Assembly: GCA_041287865.1 (NCBI GenBank)
Contig: JBGGMV010000028.1
Coordinates: 164,222 to 228,221 of the forward strand
Direction of reading: 5' to 3'
DNA from: JAPWJZ01 sp041287865
Lineage (GTDB): Bacteria > Pseudomonadota > Alphaproteobacteria > Micavibrionales > UBA2020
Length of the DNA: 64,000 bases
Below the pieces are notes generated by a model. That model had not been told where the DNA came from. It saw nothing but the letters and a program-made list of their open reading frames with translations, and made no database searches. A program made the position numbers and the translations under genes. Below, piece after piece: positions 32,243 through 39,595 of this stretch (the stretch's first letter is position 1; every line of letters begins with the position of its first letter).

Positions 32243-32712
32243 GCCGTAACCTGTCTACAGCAGCGCGTAACGCGCTCTATGCATCCGAAACCGGCGAAGG
32301 CTTTGCGGTGCTGCTGACGCTGTCGCATGCGCAGCTGGAGGCGCCGTTGCGCGTGGCGGGGAGCGATGCGGCGATTACCAGCCGGGGGGATAATTTCGTT
32401 CCTTATCCGTTCAGGCTGACGCTGCCCGACGATGCGGAACGGCAGTCGCCGGAGGCGCGGCTGGTGATCGATAACGTCGACCGGCAAATCATCTTGGCGC
32501 TTCGAAACCTCAACACCGCGCCGCAGGTGACAATAGAAATAGTGCGCATTAGCGATCCGGATATCGTGGAAGCGCGCTTCGACAGCTTTCGACTCGGGCA
32601 GGTTTCCTACGATAAACAAATGGTTGAAGGGATTCTTTCACTGGAGGATTTTACGGCGGAGCCTTTCCCTGCCGGAACCTTCACTCCGGGGCATTTTCCC
32701 GGTCTTTTTTAG
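32239..32712 (+). CDS. Phage tail protein of the DUF1833 type
   Basis: A 157-residue protein with SRNLSTAARNALYASETGEG, FVPYPFRLTLPDDAERQSPE, ARLVIDNVDRQIILALR and the final SLEDFTAEPFPAGTFTPGHF, FPGLF. It matches DUF1833 as I remember it; members sit between tape measure and NlpC/P60 in lambdoid phages. It appears intact. Confidence 0.75.
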   Translation: MSRNLSTAARNALYASETGEGFAVLLTLSHAQLEAPLRVAGSDAAITSRGDNFVPYPFRLTLPDDAERQSPEARLVIDNVDRQIILALRNLNTAPQVTIEIVRISDPDIVEARFDSFRLGQVSYDKQMVEGILSLEDFTAEPFPAGTFTPGHFPGLF

Positions 32713-32876
32713 TCTTTGAAAAATATAGATAAAACAGGGCGTTTAAAATTTATTTGCTTTTCTTATGGTAAAATTAGAAAGAGTGGGATAAAGTATTAAA
32801 AATCAGTTAAGACTCGGACGGCTCGACTGTTTTCACCAAATACTAAAGTCCCAACGGTAGTGTGTGAGGTAATTTC

Positions 32877-33155
32877 ATGAGCGTAAAAACGCAATTCGGA
32901 AGCGTCGGATATAACGGCAACAACTTCCTCCTCGACTCATTTTCGGTCATTGGTGCGGATACCCGCAACGGTTTTGACCTCGAAACTGCAAACCGTCTTG
33001 TGTCGATGAATGCTTACGTTGGCGCGCATCCCGAAAAGGTTGATGCGGCTGGCTTTAACGGCTACGTCGCCAAGCTGAGCAGCTACACCATGACCGAGTC
33101 CGTTCAGCCCATCGTGTCCAGCACGCGCAACAAGCCCGGCAGCGGCATGAAGTAA
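32877..33155 (+). CDS. Small hypothetical protein inside the tail module
   Basis: A 92-residue protein (MSVKTQFGSVGYNGNNFLLD, ETANRLVSMNAYVGAHPEKV, MTESVQPIVSSTRNKPGSGM). No signal peptide or known domain. Its own leader (32713-32876) is AT-rich, and a terminator follows, so it forms a separate transcription unit between two tail genes, like cargo. Confidence 0.5.
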   Translation: MSVKTQFGSVGYNGNNFLLDSFSVIGADTRNGFDLETANRLVSMNAYVGAHPEKVDAAGFNGYVAKLSSYTMTESVQPIVSSTRNKPGSGMK

Positions 33156-33176
33156 GTTTAAACAGGTTTCTTCCCG

Positions 33177-33206
33177 AAAAACCCGCCCCTTAAAAGGCGG
33201 GTTTTT
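33177..33206 (+). terminator. Rho-independent terminator
   Basis: Stem ACCCGCC (33181-33187) with GGCGGGT (33196-33202), A-rich and T-rich flanks. It ends the 92-residue gene upstream. Confidence 0.88.
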
Positions 33207-33233
33207 CATTTCTGGAATTCATCGAGGTTTCAC

Positions 33234-33656
33234 ATGCCCGTCCCGCTCTGGGCGGGGCGCTATATCGGCTTGCCGTTCCTGACTCACGGGCGCGACCGCT
33301 CCGGGCTTGATTGCTGGGGGCTGGCGCGTCTTGTCATGGCCGAGCAGCTGGGCCGCGCCCTGCCGTCTTTCGCTTACGAATACATATCGACCACCGAGGC
33401 CGGGCAAATCGGCGAGCTGATCGCGCGGGAATGTGTGCTCTGGGATTCCGTGGCGGCGGGGGAGGAACGTTTGGGCGACGTAATCGTGTTGCGCCTGCTG
33501 GGTCACCCGATGCATGTGGGCGTGGTGCTGGGGGACCGGCAGATGCTGCATATCGAACAGGGCATCGACAGCGCGATCGAGAGTTACGCAGGCCCCCGCT
33601 GGCGCGATCGGGTTTTCGGGTTTTTCAGGTACAGGGAAGCGATACAGCATGAATAA
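33234..33656 (+). CDS. NlpC/P60-family tail peptidase
   Basis: A 140-residue protein with the NlpC/P60 catalytic layout: Cys in RSGLDCWGLARLVMAE (about residue 24), His in HPMHVGVVLGDRQMLHIEQG (about residue 92), and a downstream His/Asp. Tail-tip peptidases of this family cut peptidoglycan to let DNA through. It overlaps the following stub gene by eight bases, as in intact phages where the tail fibre/J gene follows. Confidence 0.82.
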   Translation: MPVPLWAGRYIGLPFLTHGRDRSGLDCWGLARLVMAEQLGRALPSFAYEYISTTEAGQIGELIARECVLWDSVAAGEERLGDVIVLRLLGHPMHVGVVLGDRQMLHIEQGIDSAIESYAGPRWRDRVFGFFRYREAIQHE

Positions 33657-33840
33657 CGTCACAGTCGAAGTCGCGGAAAGCCCCTTCACGCGCCGCCGCT
33701 CCAATCATGAATGCCTTGCAGGCAGAACGGTCGAGGAACTGGTGCTGGAGGCGCAGCCGGATGCTTTTCTGCGCAGCCACGCGCAGGTGTTTCTGGGCGG
33801 GCATGGCGGCGGCGGGGCTGGTGGGTGCTTTTACCAGTGA
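33649..33840 (+). pseudogene. Stub of the central tail-tip (J-like) protein gene
   Basis: Encodes only 63 residues (MNNVTVEVAESPFTRRRSNH, CLAGRTVEELVLEAQPDAFL, then a Gly-rich end). The start resembles the beginning of long host-specificity proteins that follow NlpC/P60 genes, which normally exceed 600 residues. It stops at GGCFYQ, and the rest of the gene is missing; the spanin-like genes begin 9 bases later. It is most simply a large deletion. Confidence 0.55.
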
Positions 33841-33849
33841 TAAAGCGCC

Positions 33850-34053
33850 ATGAGCGGGCTTATCTTCACATTATTGGGGTTCGGCATTTTCGGCCTGCTG
33901 TGCTTTATCGCCTATCACGCCGGAAAGGCCGACCAGATTGCGAGGCAATATGAACGAGACGACGATGCGGAACGCAGGGCGCTGGCTGCGCGGGATCGGC
34001 TGCTGTCTGATCCTGCTTATGCCGAGCGCGTGCGGAAGCGCTTCACAAGGTGA
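33850..34053 (+). CDS. Putative inner-membrane spanin (Rz-like)
   Basis: A 67-residue protein with an N-terminal transmembrane helix (FTLLGFGIFGLLCFIAYHAG) and a short charged helical tail (RQYERDDDAERRALAARDRL). i-spanins have this topology, although most are longer. The strongest support is the lipoprotein gene nested within its 3' half in another frame, the classic Rz/Rz1 arrangement. Confidence 0.5.
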   Translation: MSGLIFTLLGFGIFGLLCFIAYHAGKADQIARQYERDDDAERRALAARDRLLSDPAYAERVRKRFTR

Positions 34054-34168
34054 TTTTTGCAAGGTTTACAAACCGGTTTACACCGGCGGGGGCGATACCG
34101 CGCAAACGCGCGCCGCTATCGACGGCAATAATGCCGTGTGGCTTGAACTTTGTTCAGCCAGCCGCTAG
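33950..34168 (+). CDS. Putative outer-membrane spanin lipoprotein (Rz1-like)
   Basis: A 72-residue protein starting MNETTMRNAGRWLRGIGCCL. Its lipobox is LMPSAC at about residue 28, followed by a short periplasmic part (DFCKVYKPVYTGGGDTAQTR, NAVWLELCSASR). This Cys...Y-x-P-V...D-T...N...W-L-C pattern is common in small phage lipoproteins at lysis loci. It overlaps the preceding gene in a +1 frame. Together the two would fuse inner and outer membranes at lysis. No endolysin gene is visible nearby. Confidence 0.55.
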   Translation: MNETTMRNAGRWLRGIGCCLILLMPSACGSASQGDFCKVYKPVYTGGGDTAQTRAAIDGNNAVWLELCSASR

Positions 34169-34789
34169 TCAAGCGCAGCGGGCGTGGTGCTCCATCACCT
34201 TCAACAGCGTTTTTTCGAGCTGCTTGTGGTTGTGACGCGCGGCGTAGTCGCGGGCGGTTTGACCGCGGCGGTCTTCCGACAGCGTGTTGATGCCGGCGGC
34301 AATCAGCAGGCCCGCCATCAGCGTGTCGCCCTTCTGCGCCGCGAGGTGCAGCAGTCCCTGTCCGGACAAGGCGTCCGTGACATGGATATGCGCGCCGCGC
34401 TCGAGCAGGTAACGCACGACGTCCATGTGACCCTGGCTGACCGCAAACCAGAGCGCGGTGTAACCGAAGGGATGGACGGCCGCATCCATCAGCGCGCCGT
34501 TCATGGTGAGGAACTTCACCATGTCAAGACGGCCGAAGAAGGCAGCTTCGTGGAGGGGGCGGCGGCCTTCGTCGTCGGCGGCATCGATTGCGCCGCCTTT
34601 GTCAAAGACCACTTCAGCCGAGAGCACATCGCCTTCGCGGGCGAGCTCGTGCATGAAGCTTTTGCCGATGGAGCCGAAGTCTTCGACAACTGCAGGCCCG
34701 TCGGCCTTGCGCATTGTCGAGGTGTACGAGGTGGTACCGAGGTTGAAGTTGTAGGCGAGTAGATCAGTGTTCGTTGCAGGGGCTGTCAT
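34169..34789 (-). CDS. Ankyrin-repeat protein (about 4 repeats)
   Basis: About 206 residues starting MTAPATNTDLLAYNFNLGTT, with a purine-rich site upstream of ATG 34789. The open frame continues to 34966, but that extension has no ribosome-binding site and crosses the DnaA-box-like region. Ankyrin repeats include GRRPLHEAAFFGRLDMVKFL and GYTALWFAVSQGHMDVVRYL. The end is HARCA, without the Lys/Pro tail. It borders the phage module on the right. Confidence 0.8.
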   Translation of the reverse strand: MTAPATNTDLLAYNFNLGTTSYTSTMRKADGPAVVEDFGSIGKSFMHELAREGDVLSAEVVFDKGGAIDAADDEGRRPLHEAAFFGRLDMVKFLTMNGALMDAAVHPFGYTALWFAVSQGHMDVVRYLLERGAHIHVTDALSGQGLLHLAAQKGDTLMAGLLIAAGINTLSEDRRGQTARDYAARHNHKQLEKTLLKVMEHHARCA

Positions 34790-34841
34790 AGCGAACTCAC
34801 TTTCGTTAAGCGGGGTAAACTTAAGTGGTGGCACTATATCT

Positions 34842-34928
34842 TGTGGATATCTTAACTCTACACCACTAGGGAATGGATTCCACAACAAAATCATATCCTT
34901 CACATATTCTATCCACATTTTATCCACA
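34842..34928. promoter_or_regulatory. Cluster of three DnaA-box-like sites
   Basis: TTATCCACA (34920-34928, perfect), CTATCCACA (34909-34917, one mismatch, 11 bp from the first) and TGTGGATAT on the opposite strand (34842-34850, one mismatch). The region is AT-rich and lies upstream of the leftward ankyrin gene. No origin-type gene is adjacent, so it may be regulatory rather than an origin. Confidence 0.5.
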
Positions 34929-35116
34929 GTATCTGCGGATACGTGTTCAAAAAACTGAATCATCACTTGCGCTTCGTGCCGTTACCTCATGTAACGCGCG
35001 GTTTTGAAAAAACTTTTCGAACTCTTTCCAGATAAAATTAAAACGCGCGGATGTGATCGCCGTTCCATCGCGATGCCGTTTTTCACGTTTGATTCCATAG
35101 CGTTACGCGATAATTT

Positions 35117-35145
35117 TTGACATTACGAAAAGCTGCCTCTACAGT
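35117..35145 (+). promoter_or_regulatory. Sigma70-type promoter of M48 peptidase A
   Basis: TTGACA (35117-35122), 17 bases, TACAGT (35140-35145), 38 bases before the start codon. Same TTGACAT context as the other promoters in this part of the window. Confidence 0.6.
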
Positions 35146-35182
35146 CCTGCGCTATCACACCACCTTCAGCGCGGGATCATTC

Positions 35183-36589
35183 ATGGCAGACAAATTTCCC
35201 AAGGCCTTCGTCAACGAGAAAAACGGCGAGGTGAAAAAACTCGAGACACTTTGGGACAAGGTGAGCGGCGACTGGATACCGGAGGCCGGCCACTACGCGA
35301 TGATCGCGGCGAAGGTCGCGGTGCTGGCGCCGGTTGCAGGCGGGCTCGCGATTACGGGCGGCGCGGCGGCGGCGGTCTATCTGGGATCGCGCTGGGGCAT
35401 GAACAAGCTTTTCAATTTCGTGCATGACAAGGTTTTGCTGGAAAACAAAAAAGGCGACTTCAGCGAATACGACCTGAGCAAACCCGCCGACAAGATGGCG
35501 TTTGAACAACGTTTCGGCGAGAAGCATCCGCAGTTCGCTGACGATTACCTGAAAATGGCCGAAGCCGCGAAGCTGCCGCAGGTTCCCAAATTGCTCGTCA
35601 TCGAGGAATTCTTCAAGAAGCAGGGCAAATCGAAATACGGCACGATCGTGTCGGATTATATGGCGGGCGTTACCACGCGTCCCTCGGGCAAAGATCCTGT
35701 CGTGATGCTGGGCAAAGGGGCCCTTGCTGATCTCGATGACAAGGAAATGCGCGCGGTAATGGCGCACGAGTTTACCCATGCGAAACTGGGCCATCCGAAA
35801 GACTCCGCGCAATGGCTGACGCGTCTGCCGGTGAATTCGGTGCTGAACATGGCGCTGATCGGCTTTGCGGTTCTGGGCCCCCTGCCCGTTCTCCCCATTC
35901 TGGGATTTGTGCTGGCGACCAACCTGGTCGGCAAGGCGCTGAAATCGGTCAAGTCGCGGCACCATGAAGAACTCTGCGATCGTGGCGCGGCCATCCTGAC
36001 CGGCGGCACGAAAGACCTGACCACCGCGCTTGATAAAATCAAGGCGCAGATGGTGAAGTACAAAATCCTCGAGCGCAAGGATGCGGCCCGCAAGGCCTTC
36101 CTGCGCGGCGACGCCAAGACGCCGGATTTGAAAGAAGAGAAATTGCCGGAGCCGTCGAAGTTCAACCGCTTCGTCAACGCGACGCACCCGACCAACGAGC
36201 GCCGCGCAAAACTGCTGGATGAATTCGAGAAGAAGCACACGACCTATTGCGAAAAGAAACGCAGCGATTTCGCCGCCGGTTTCAACGAAGCCGCCGCCCG
36301 CGTGAAAGCGCTGCCGCCGCTGGTGAAACCCGACCTCGGCAACATGGAGGCCGATATCAAGGCGATGGTGGAGGAAGATCACACGCTGACGCAGATCTTC
36401 CGCGAGAACGACCTGGTGCAGACCAAGCGCCTGCCCCAGCCGAACGGCGACGGCGAGAAGGTCATCATCATCGTGACCCCCAAGACAGCTATCAAGAAGG
36501 CGCCCGAAGCTGCAGCGAATCCCAAGGATGAAACGCCGCCCGCACCCCCGCCGGCAGCCGTGAAACCGCCCGCACCGCCGGTCATATAA
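35183..36589 (+). CDS. M48-family metallopeptidase A
   Basis: A 468-residue protein starting MADKFPKAFVNEKNGEVKKL, an N-terminus shared with two paralogs nearby, which decides the start. It has a membrane segment at about residues 45-75, then the zinc motif HEFTHAKLGH (about 195-204), hydrophobic helices (VLNMALIGFAVLGPLPVLPI) and HHEELCDRGAA, carrying the third zinc ligand. M48 enzymes of the HtpX type are membrane-bound proteases of quality control. The C-terminal part is Pro/Ala/Lys-rich (from about 430). No signal peptide. It is its own transcription unit. Confidence 0.82.
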   Translation: MADKFPKAFVNEKNGEVKKLETLWDKVSGDWIPEAGHYAMIAAKVAVLAPVAGGLAITGGAAAAVYLGSRWGMNKLFNFVHDKVLLENKKGDFSEYDLSKPADKMAFEQRFGEKHPQFADDYLKMAEAAKLPQVPKLLVIEEFFKKQGKSKYGTIVSDYMAGVTTRPSGKDPVVMLGKGALADLDDKEMRAVMAHEFTHAKLGHPKDSAQWLTRLPVNSVLNMALIGFAVLGPLPVLPILGFVLATNLVGKALKSVKSRHHEELCDRGAAILTGGTKDLTTALDKIKAQMVKYKILERKDAARKAFLRGDAKTPDLKEEKLPEPSKFNRFVNATHPTNERRAKLLDEFEKKHTTYCEKKRSDFAAGFNEAAARVKALPPLVKPDLGNMEADIKAMVEEDHTLTQIFRENDLVQTKRLPQPNGDGEKVIIIVTPKTAIKKAPEAAANPKDETPPAPPPAAVKPPAPPVI

Positions 36590-36614
36590 GAATAGCCTTT
36601 AGAATCATTGAATT

Positions 36615-36646
36615 AGCCCCTGAACCCCGCGTTCGGGGGCTTTTTC
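36615..36646 (+). terminator. Rho-independent terminator
   Basis: Stem AGCCCC (36615-36620) with GGGGGCT (36635-36641), strengthened by an inner AAC/GTT, then TTTTT. Confidence 0.85.
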
Positions 36647-36692
36647 ATTTATTTCAAAAAACGGCCTATTCCAGCAACTTATCAAATATTCT

Positions 36693-36722
36693 TTGACATA
36701 AAAACTAACGGTTTGCTATAGT
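36693..36722 (+). promoter_or_regulatory. Sigma70-type promoter of M48 peptidase B
   Basis: TTGACA (36693-36698), 18 bases, TATAGT (36717-36722), about 60 bases before the start codon. Confidence 0.7.
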
Positions 36723-36781
36723 CGGGCCTGCTTTGTTTCCATAGTTAAGTGAAGAATCGCGCGTATTCAGAAGGAAAAATC

Positions 36782-38329
36782 ATGGCGGATAAATTCCCCT
36801 CCACTTTCGTCGACGAGAAAACGGGCCAGGTCAAACGCATGGAAAGCATGCTCGACAAGCTCGAGGCCGACGTACTGCCCAAAGCCGGCAAGTGGGGCGT
36901 GATCGGCGCCAAGACGGCGATGATCGGGGCCATGAGCGGCGCGCTGCCGATCGTGCTGCCGGTCGCCGCAGCCGTGTATCTCTATTCTAAATCCAAGATC
37001 AAGAGCGTCATCGACAGCCAGCAGGACCGCGAAGACGCTGCCAAGGGCACGGGCGGCGGCGGCGGCATGGGCCGCCTTGCCATGATGCTGGGCGGCGAGG
37101 AAGGCTATGACGAATTCGACATGAACAAGGACGCCGACCGCAAAAAATTCGTGCAGATCTACGGCGCGCGCCACCCGAGCCTGCCCGACGATATCGTCGC
37201 CATGGCAAAATCGGTGCAGCTGAAAGAACTGCCCGTCGTGCGCATGACGCACAGCATGTTCCCCGGCCCCGACGATTATCTCTGCGCCGCGACCTCGCGC
37301 GTCGACGGCTCCAAGCCCGTCGTGATGATCGGCCGCCTGGCCGAAAAAGAACTGACCCCCGGCGAAATGCGCGCCGTGATCGGCCACGAGCTGACGCACG
37401 TGAAGCTGGGCCACGTGAAGGACAGATATAACGACATTTCCCGCAGCCTGCTTTCCAAGGCGCTGAGCGCCGGCCTGATCATCACCGGCGTCGTGGCGAC
37501 GCTGGCGGCCTTTACCATGGCCACGCCTTTCTTCGCCGGCGTCGGCGCCCTTGCGCTGATGTGCGCGAAGGTGGCGGGCGTCGTGGTGGGCGGCGGTTTC
37601 GTCAACAAGGCGCTGGATTCCATCCAGTCGCGCCGTCGCGAAGACCTCTGCGACCAGGGCGCCGCGATTTTGACGGGCGGCACCGCAGACCTGACCAGCG
37701 CGCTTGGCAAGATCAAGGGCGGCATGATGAAGATGCACCAGCGCGAAGCCGACATGGCGTCGATGATGCGCGGCGGCCGCGGCGGCAAGGTGAGGGAGAT
37801 CGGCGGCTTCATGCGCTGGCTGCTGGCCAGCCACCCGACGGCCGAGCACCGCGCCGAGAAGCTGAAGCAGTTCGAGGAAAACCACAAATCATATTGCGAG
37901 AACAAGCGCGCCGAATTCAAGGCGGCCTTCAACGCGGCGGCTGCGAAGCCCGAAGCGCAGGCAGCCGCAGCGGTCGAGGCAAGGCGCAAGGCGCAGATGA
38001 AGTCGGACATGGGCATGGGCGGCCTGGACGACATTTTCGGCATGGGGCCGCAGGACGACCCGCAGCTCACCCTGCCCGGCATGGGCGGCGCGAGCAAGAA
38101 ACCCCGCAGCCTTGAAGACGTATTGGGCCAGTTGTTCGGCGGCGCCGCCGGCAAGCGTGGCGGCGCGGGCGCAGGCCTGCCCGGCAATGACGATGCCGAT
38201 CCCAACGATCCTTTCCGCGATCTGGGTGGCCTCGACGGCGACGATCCCTTCGCGGGCCAGCCGCTGCCCGGCAAGATGCCCGGCCGCGTGATTGTTATCC
38301 GCAGGGGCAGCCCCTTCGGCAGGCGCTAG
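36782..38329 (+). CDS. M48-family metallopeptidase B
   Basis: A 515-residue paralog of the preceding peptidase, starting MADKFPSTFVDEKTGQVKRM with AAGGA upstream. It has membrane segment GALPIVLPVAAAVYLYSK (about 45-65), zinc motif HELTHVKLGH (about 202-211), two further hydrophobic stretches, and RRREDLCDQGAAILTGG with the third ligand. The C-terminal about 130 residues are low-complexity, Gly/Asp/Pro-rich (GMGGLDDIFGMGPQDD, GKRGGAGAGLPGND). It is longer than the other two by a Gly-rich insert (about 80-100) and this tail. Substrate unknown. Confidence 0.82.
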   Translation: MADKFPSTFVDEKTGQVKRMESMLDKLEADVLPKAGKWGVIGAKTAMIGAMSGALPIVLPVAAAVYLYSKSKIKSVIDSQQDREDAAKGTGGGGGMGRLAMMLGGEEGYDEFDMNKDADRKKFVQIYGARHPSLPDDIVAMAKSVQLKELPVVRMTHSMFPGPDDYLCAATSRVDGSKPVVMIGRLAEKELTPGEMRAVIGHELTHVKLGHVKDRYNDISRSLLSKALSAGLIITGVVATLAAFTMATPFFAGVGALALMCAKVAGVVVGGGFVNKALDSIQSRRREDLCDQGAAILTGGTADLTSALGKIKGGMMKMHQREADMASMMRGGRGGKVREIGGFMRWLLASHPTAEHRAEKLKQFEENHKSYCENKRAEFKAAFNAAAAKPEAQAAAAVEARRKAQMKSDMGMGGLDDIFGMGPQDDPQLTLPGMGGASKKPRSLEDVLGQLFGGAAGKRGGAGAGLPGNDDADPNDPFRDLGGLDGDDPFAGQPLPGKMPGRVIVIRRGSPFGRR

Positions 38330-38351
38330 ACAAGAAACTCCGATAGACGAT

Positions 38352-38382
38352 AAAACCGGCGGGCGATCCCCGCCGGTTTTTT
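38352..38382 (+). terminator. Rho-independent terminator between convergent genes
   Basis: Stem AAAACCGGCGGG with CCCGCCGG TTTT, followed by a second CCCCGCCGGTTTTTT. It can serve both the rightward peptidase gene and, on the other strand, the leftward small gene. Confidence 0.85.
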
Positions 38383-38398
38383 ACTCCCCGCCGGTTTT

Positions 38399-38611
38399 TT
38401 ATTTGCAGTTATGCTCGGCAACGTGGTCGAGGTATTCCTGTTTCGCCGCCTGCGCCTGCGCGCGCACTTCTTCCAGATGCGAAAGGACGTCGTGGTATTC
38501 CGCGTCGGTGAGATTCGCATTGGGGCCGAGCCTGTTGACGGCGGCGGACCAGACATCCACGGCCCTGCTGTAATTCGCGGCCAGTTGTTCCCTGATCCTG
38601 CAGCCTGACAT
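38399..38611 (-). CDS. Small helical Cys-containing protein
   Basis: A 70-residue protein (MSGCRIREQLAANYSRAVDV, LTDAEYHDVLSHLEEVRAQA, ends HVAEHNCK). GGAGG eight bases upstream selects the ATG at 38611. Predicted helical hairpin with a Cys near each end. Divergent from the Crp-like regulator. Family not recognised. Confidence 0.55.
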   Translation of the reverse strand: MSGCRIREQLAANYSRAVDVWSAAVNRLGPNANLTDAEYHDVLSHLEEVRAQAQAAKQEYLDHVAEHNCK

Positions 38612-38720
38612 ATATGGAACCTCCATCGGCCCTGAGCGGTTGTCGTAGAAGGGGCATGTGCGCTTATAGTACCCCGAATCTTGTCCTGTATGTCCACTTT
38701 CATACACTGGAGCCGCAGAG

Positions 38721-39485
38721 ATGAAGAACAAGACCGCCGGAATTCTTGAACTGGTGACCGCAGGAACCGGCGGCAGCGAACTGTTGAAGGCGTTGCGCGA
38801 AGACGACCTTATGCTGCTGCTGCCGCAGCTGCGCCACAAGACGGCCGAGAAAGGCGTGGTGCTGTACAAGGCAGGCGACCCTGTCGAATACGCCTATTTC
38901 CCGCTGGGATCGGCGCTGGTGTCCTTCATGGTCTTTCTGGAGGATGACCGCGGCGTGGAAGCGACCGTGATCGGGCGCGAGGGCGCCGCCGGCGGCATCG
39001 TCAGCCAGGGGCACCTGCCCGCCTATTGCCAGTCGCTGGTGCAGTCGGGCGGCGGCATCGTCTATATCTCCTGCGCCGAGCTCCAGCGCGCGAAGGAAAA
39101 ATCGCCGACGCTGAATCATTTCTTCGCGCGCTACGCCGACTGCCTGCTGGCGCAGATCTTTCAGGCCGTCGCCTGCAACGCGACGCACAGCATCGAGCAG
39201 CGCGTCGCCAAATGGCTGCTTGCCGCGCATGACCGCGTCGGCGAGCCGGTATTGCTGATGACGCAGGACAACCTCGCGGGGCTGCTGGGCGTGGGGCGCA
39301 GCTATGTCGCCAAGGTGATGAACAGGATGAAGAAGGAAGGCGTGCTGCAGATATCACGCGGCAGGCTGACCATTCTCGATGCCGGCAAGCTGAAAAAACA
39401 CGCCTGCGGCTGCGACCAGCTGGTGCGGGCGCATTTCGCCGATGTGCTGCCGGGCAGCTACAAGGGCGCGGGAAAACGGCGCTAA
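38721..39485 (+). CDS. Crp/Fnr-family transcriptional regulator
   Basis: A 254-residue protein. An N-terminal cyclic-nucleotide-binding-like domain (VLYKAGDPVEYAYFPLGSAL, ATVIGREGAAGGI) joins a C-terminal winged helix (SIEQRVAKWLLAAHDRVGEP, LLGVGRSYVAKVMNRMKKEG, ISRGRLTILDAGKL). It lacks the Cys cluster of Fnr; the C-terminal CGC is outside the sensor domain. Ligand unknown. It lies among the M48 genes but has its own upstream region. Confidence 0.85.
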   Translation: MKNKTAGILELVTAGTGGSELLKALREDDLMLLLPQLRHKTAEKGVVLYKAGDPVEYAYFPLGSALVSFMVFLEDDRGVEATVIGREGAAGGIVSQGHLPAYCQSLVQSGGGIVYISCAELQRAKEKSPTLNHFFARYADCLLAQIFQAVACNATHSIEQRVAKWLLAAHDRVGEPVLLMTQDNLAGLLGVGRSYVAKVMNRMKKEGVLQISRGRLTILDAGKLKKHACGCDQLVRAHFADVLPGSYKGAGKRR

Positions 39486-39530
39486 GGCTCATGAATTTCC
39501 CTTTATTATCAGCATTGTTCGCGGCTGTAT

Positions 39531-39558
39531 TTGACAATCCCCCCCTGTTTGCTAGGCT
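39531..39558 (+). promoter_or_regulatory. Sigma70-type promoter of M48 peptidase C
   Basis: TTGACA (39531-39536), 16 bases, TAGGCT (39553-39558), about 38 bases before the start codon. Confidence 0.55.
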
Positions 39559-39595
39559 TTACGCATGAAAAATCGAAAGCACAGGTGCTGCCTAA

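Noticed and set aside
20172..34168. Assignment of the module to the RcGTA-type gene transfer agent
   Set aside because: No DUF2460 or DUF2163 genes; instead DUF1833 and a J-like stub. GTA-like domestication remains possible, but not the RcGTA family.
34790..34966. N-terminal extension of the ankyrin gene at 34169
   Set aside because: The extension crosses the DnaA-box-like region and lacks a ribosome-binding site; the ATG at 34789 has a purine-rich site and fits the protein better.
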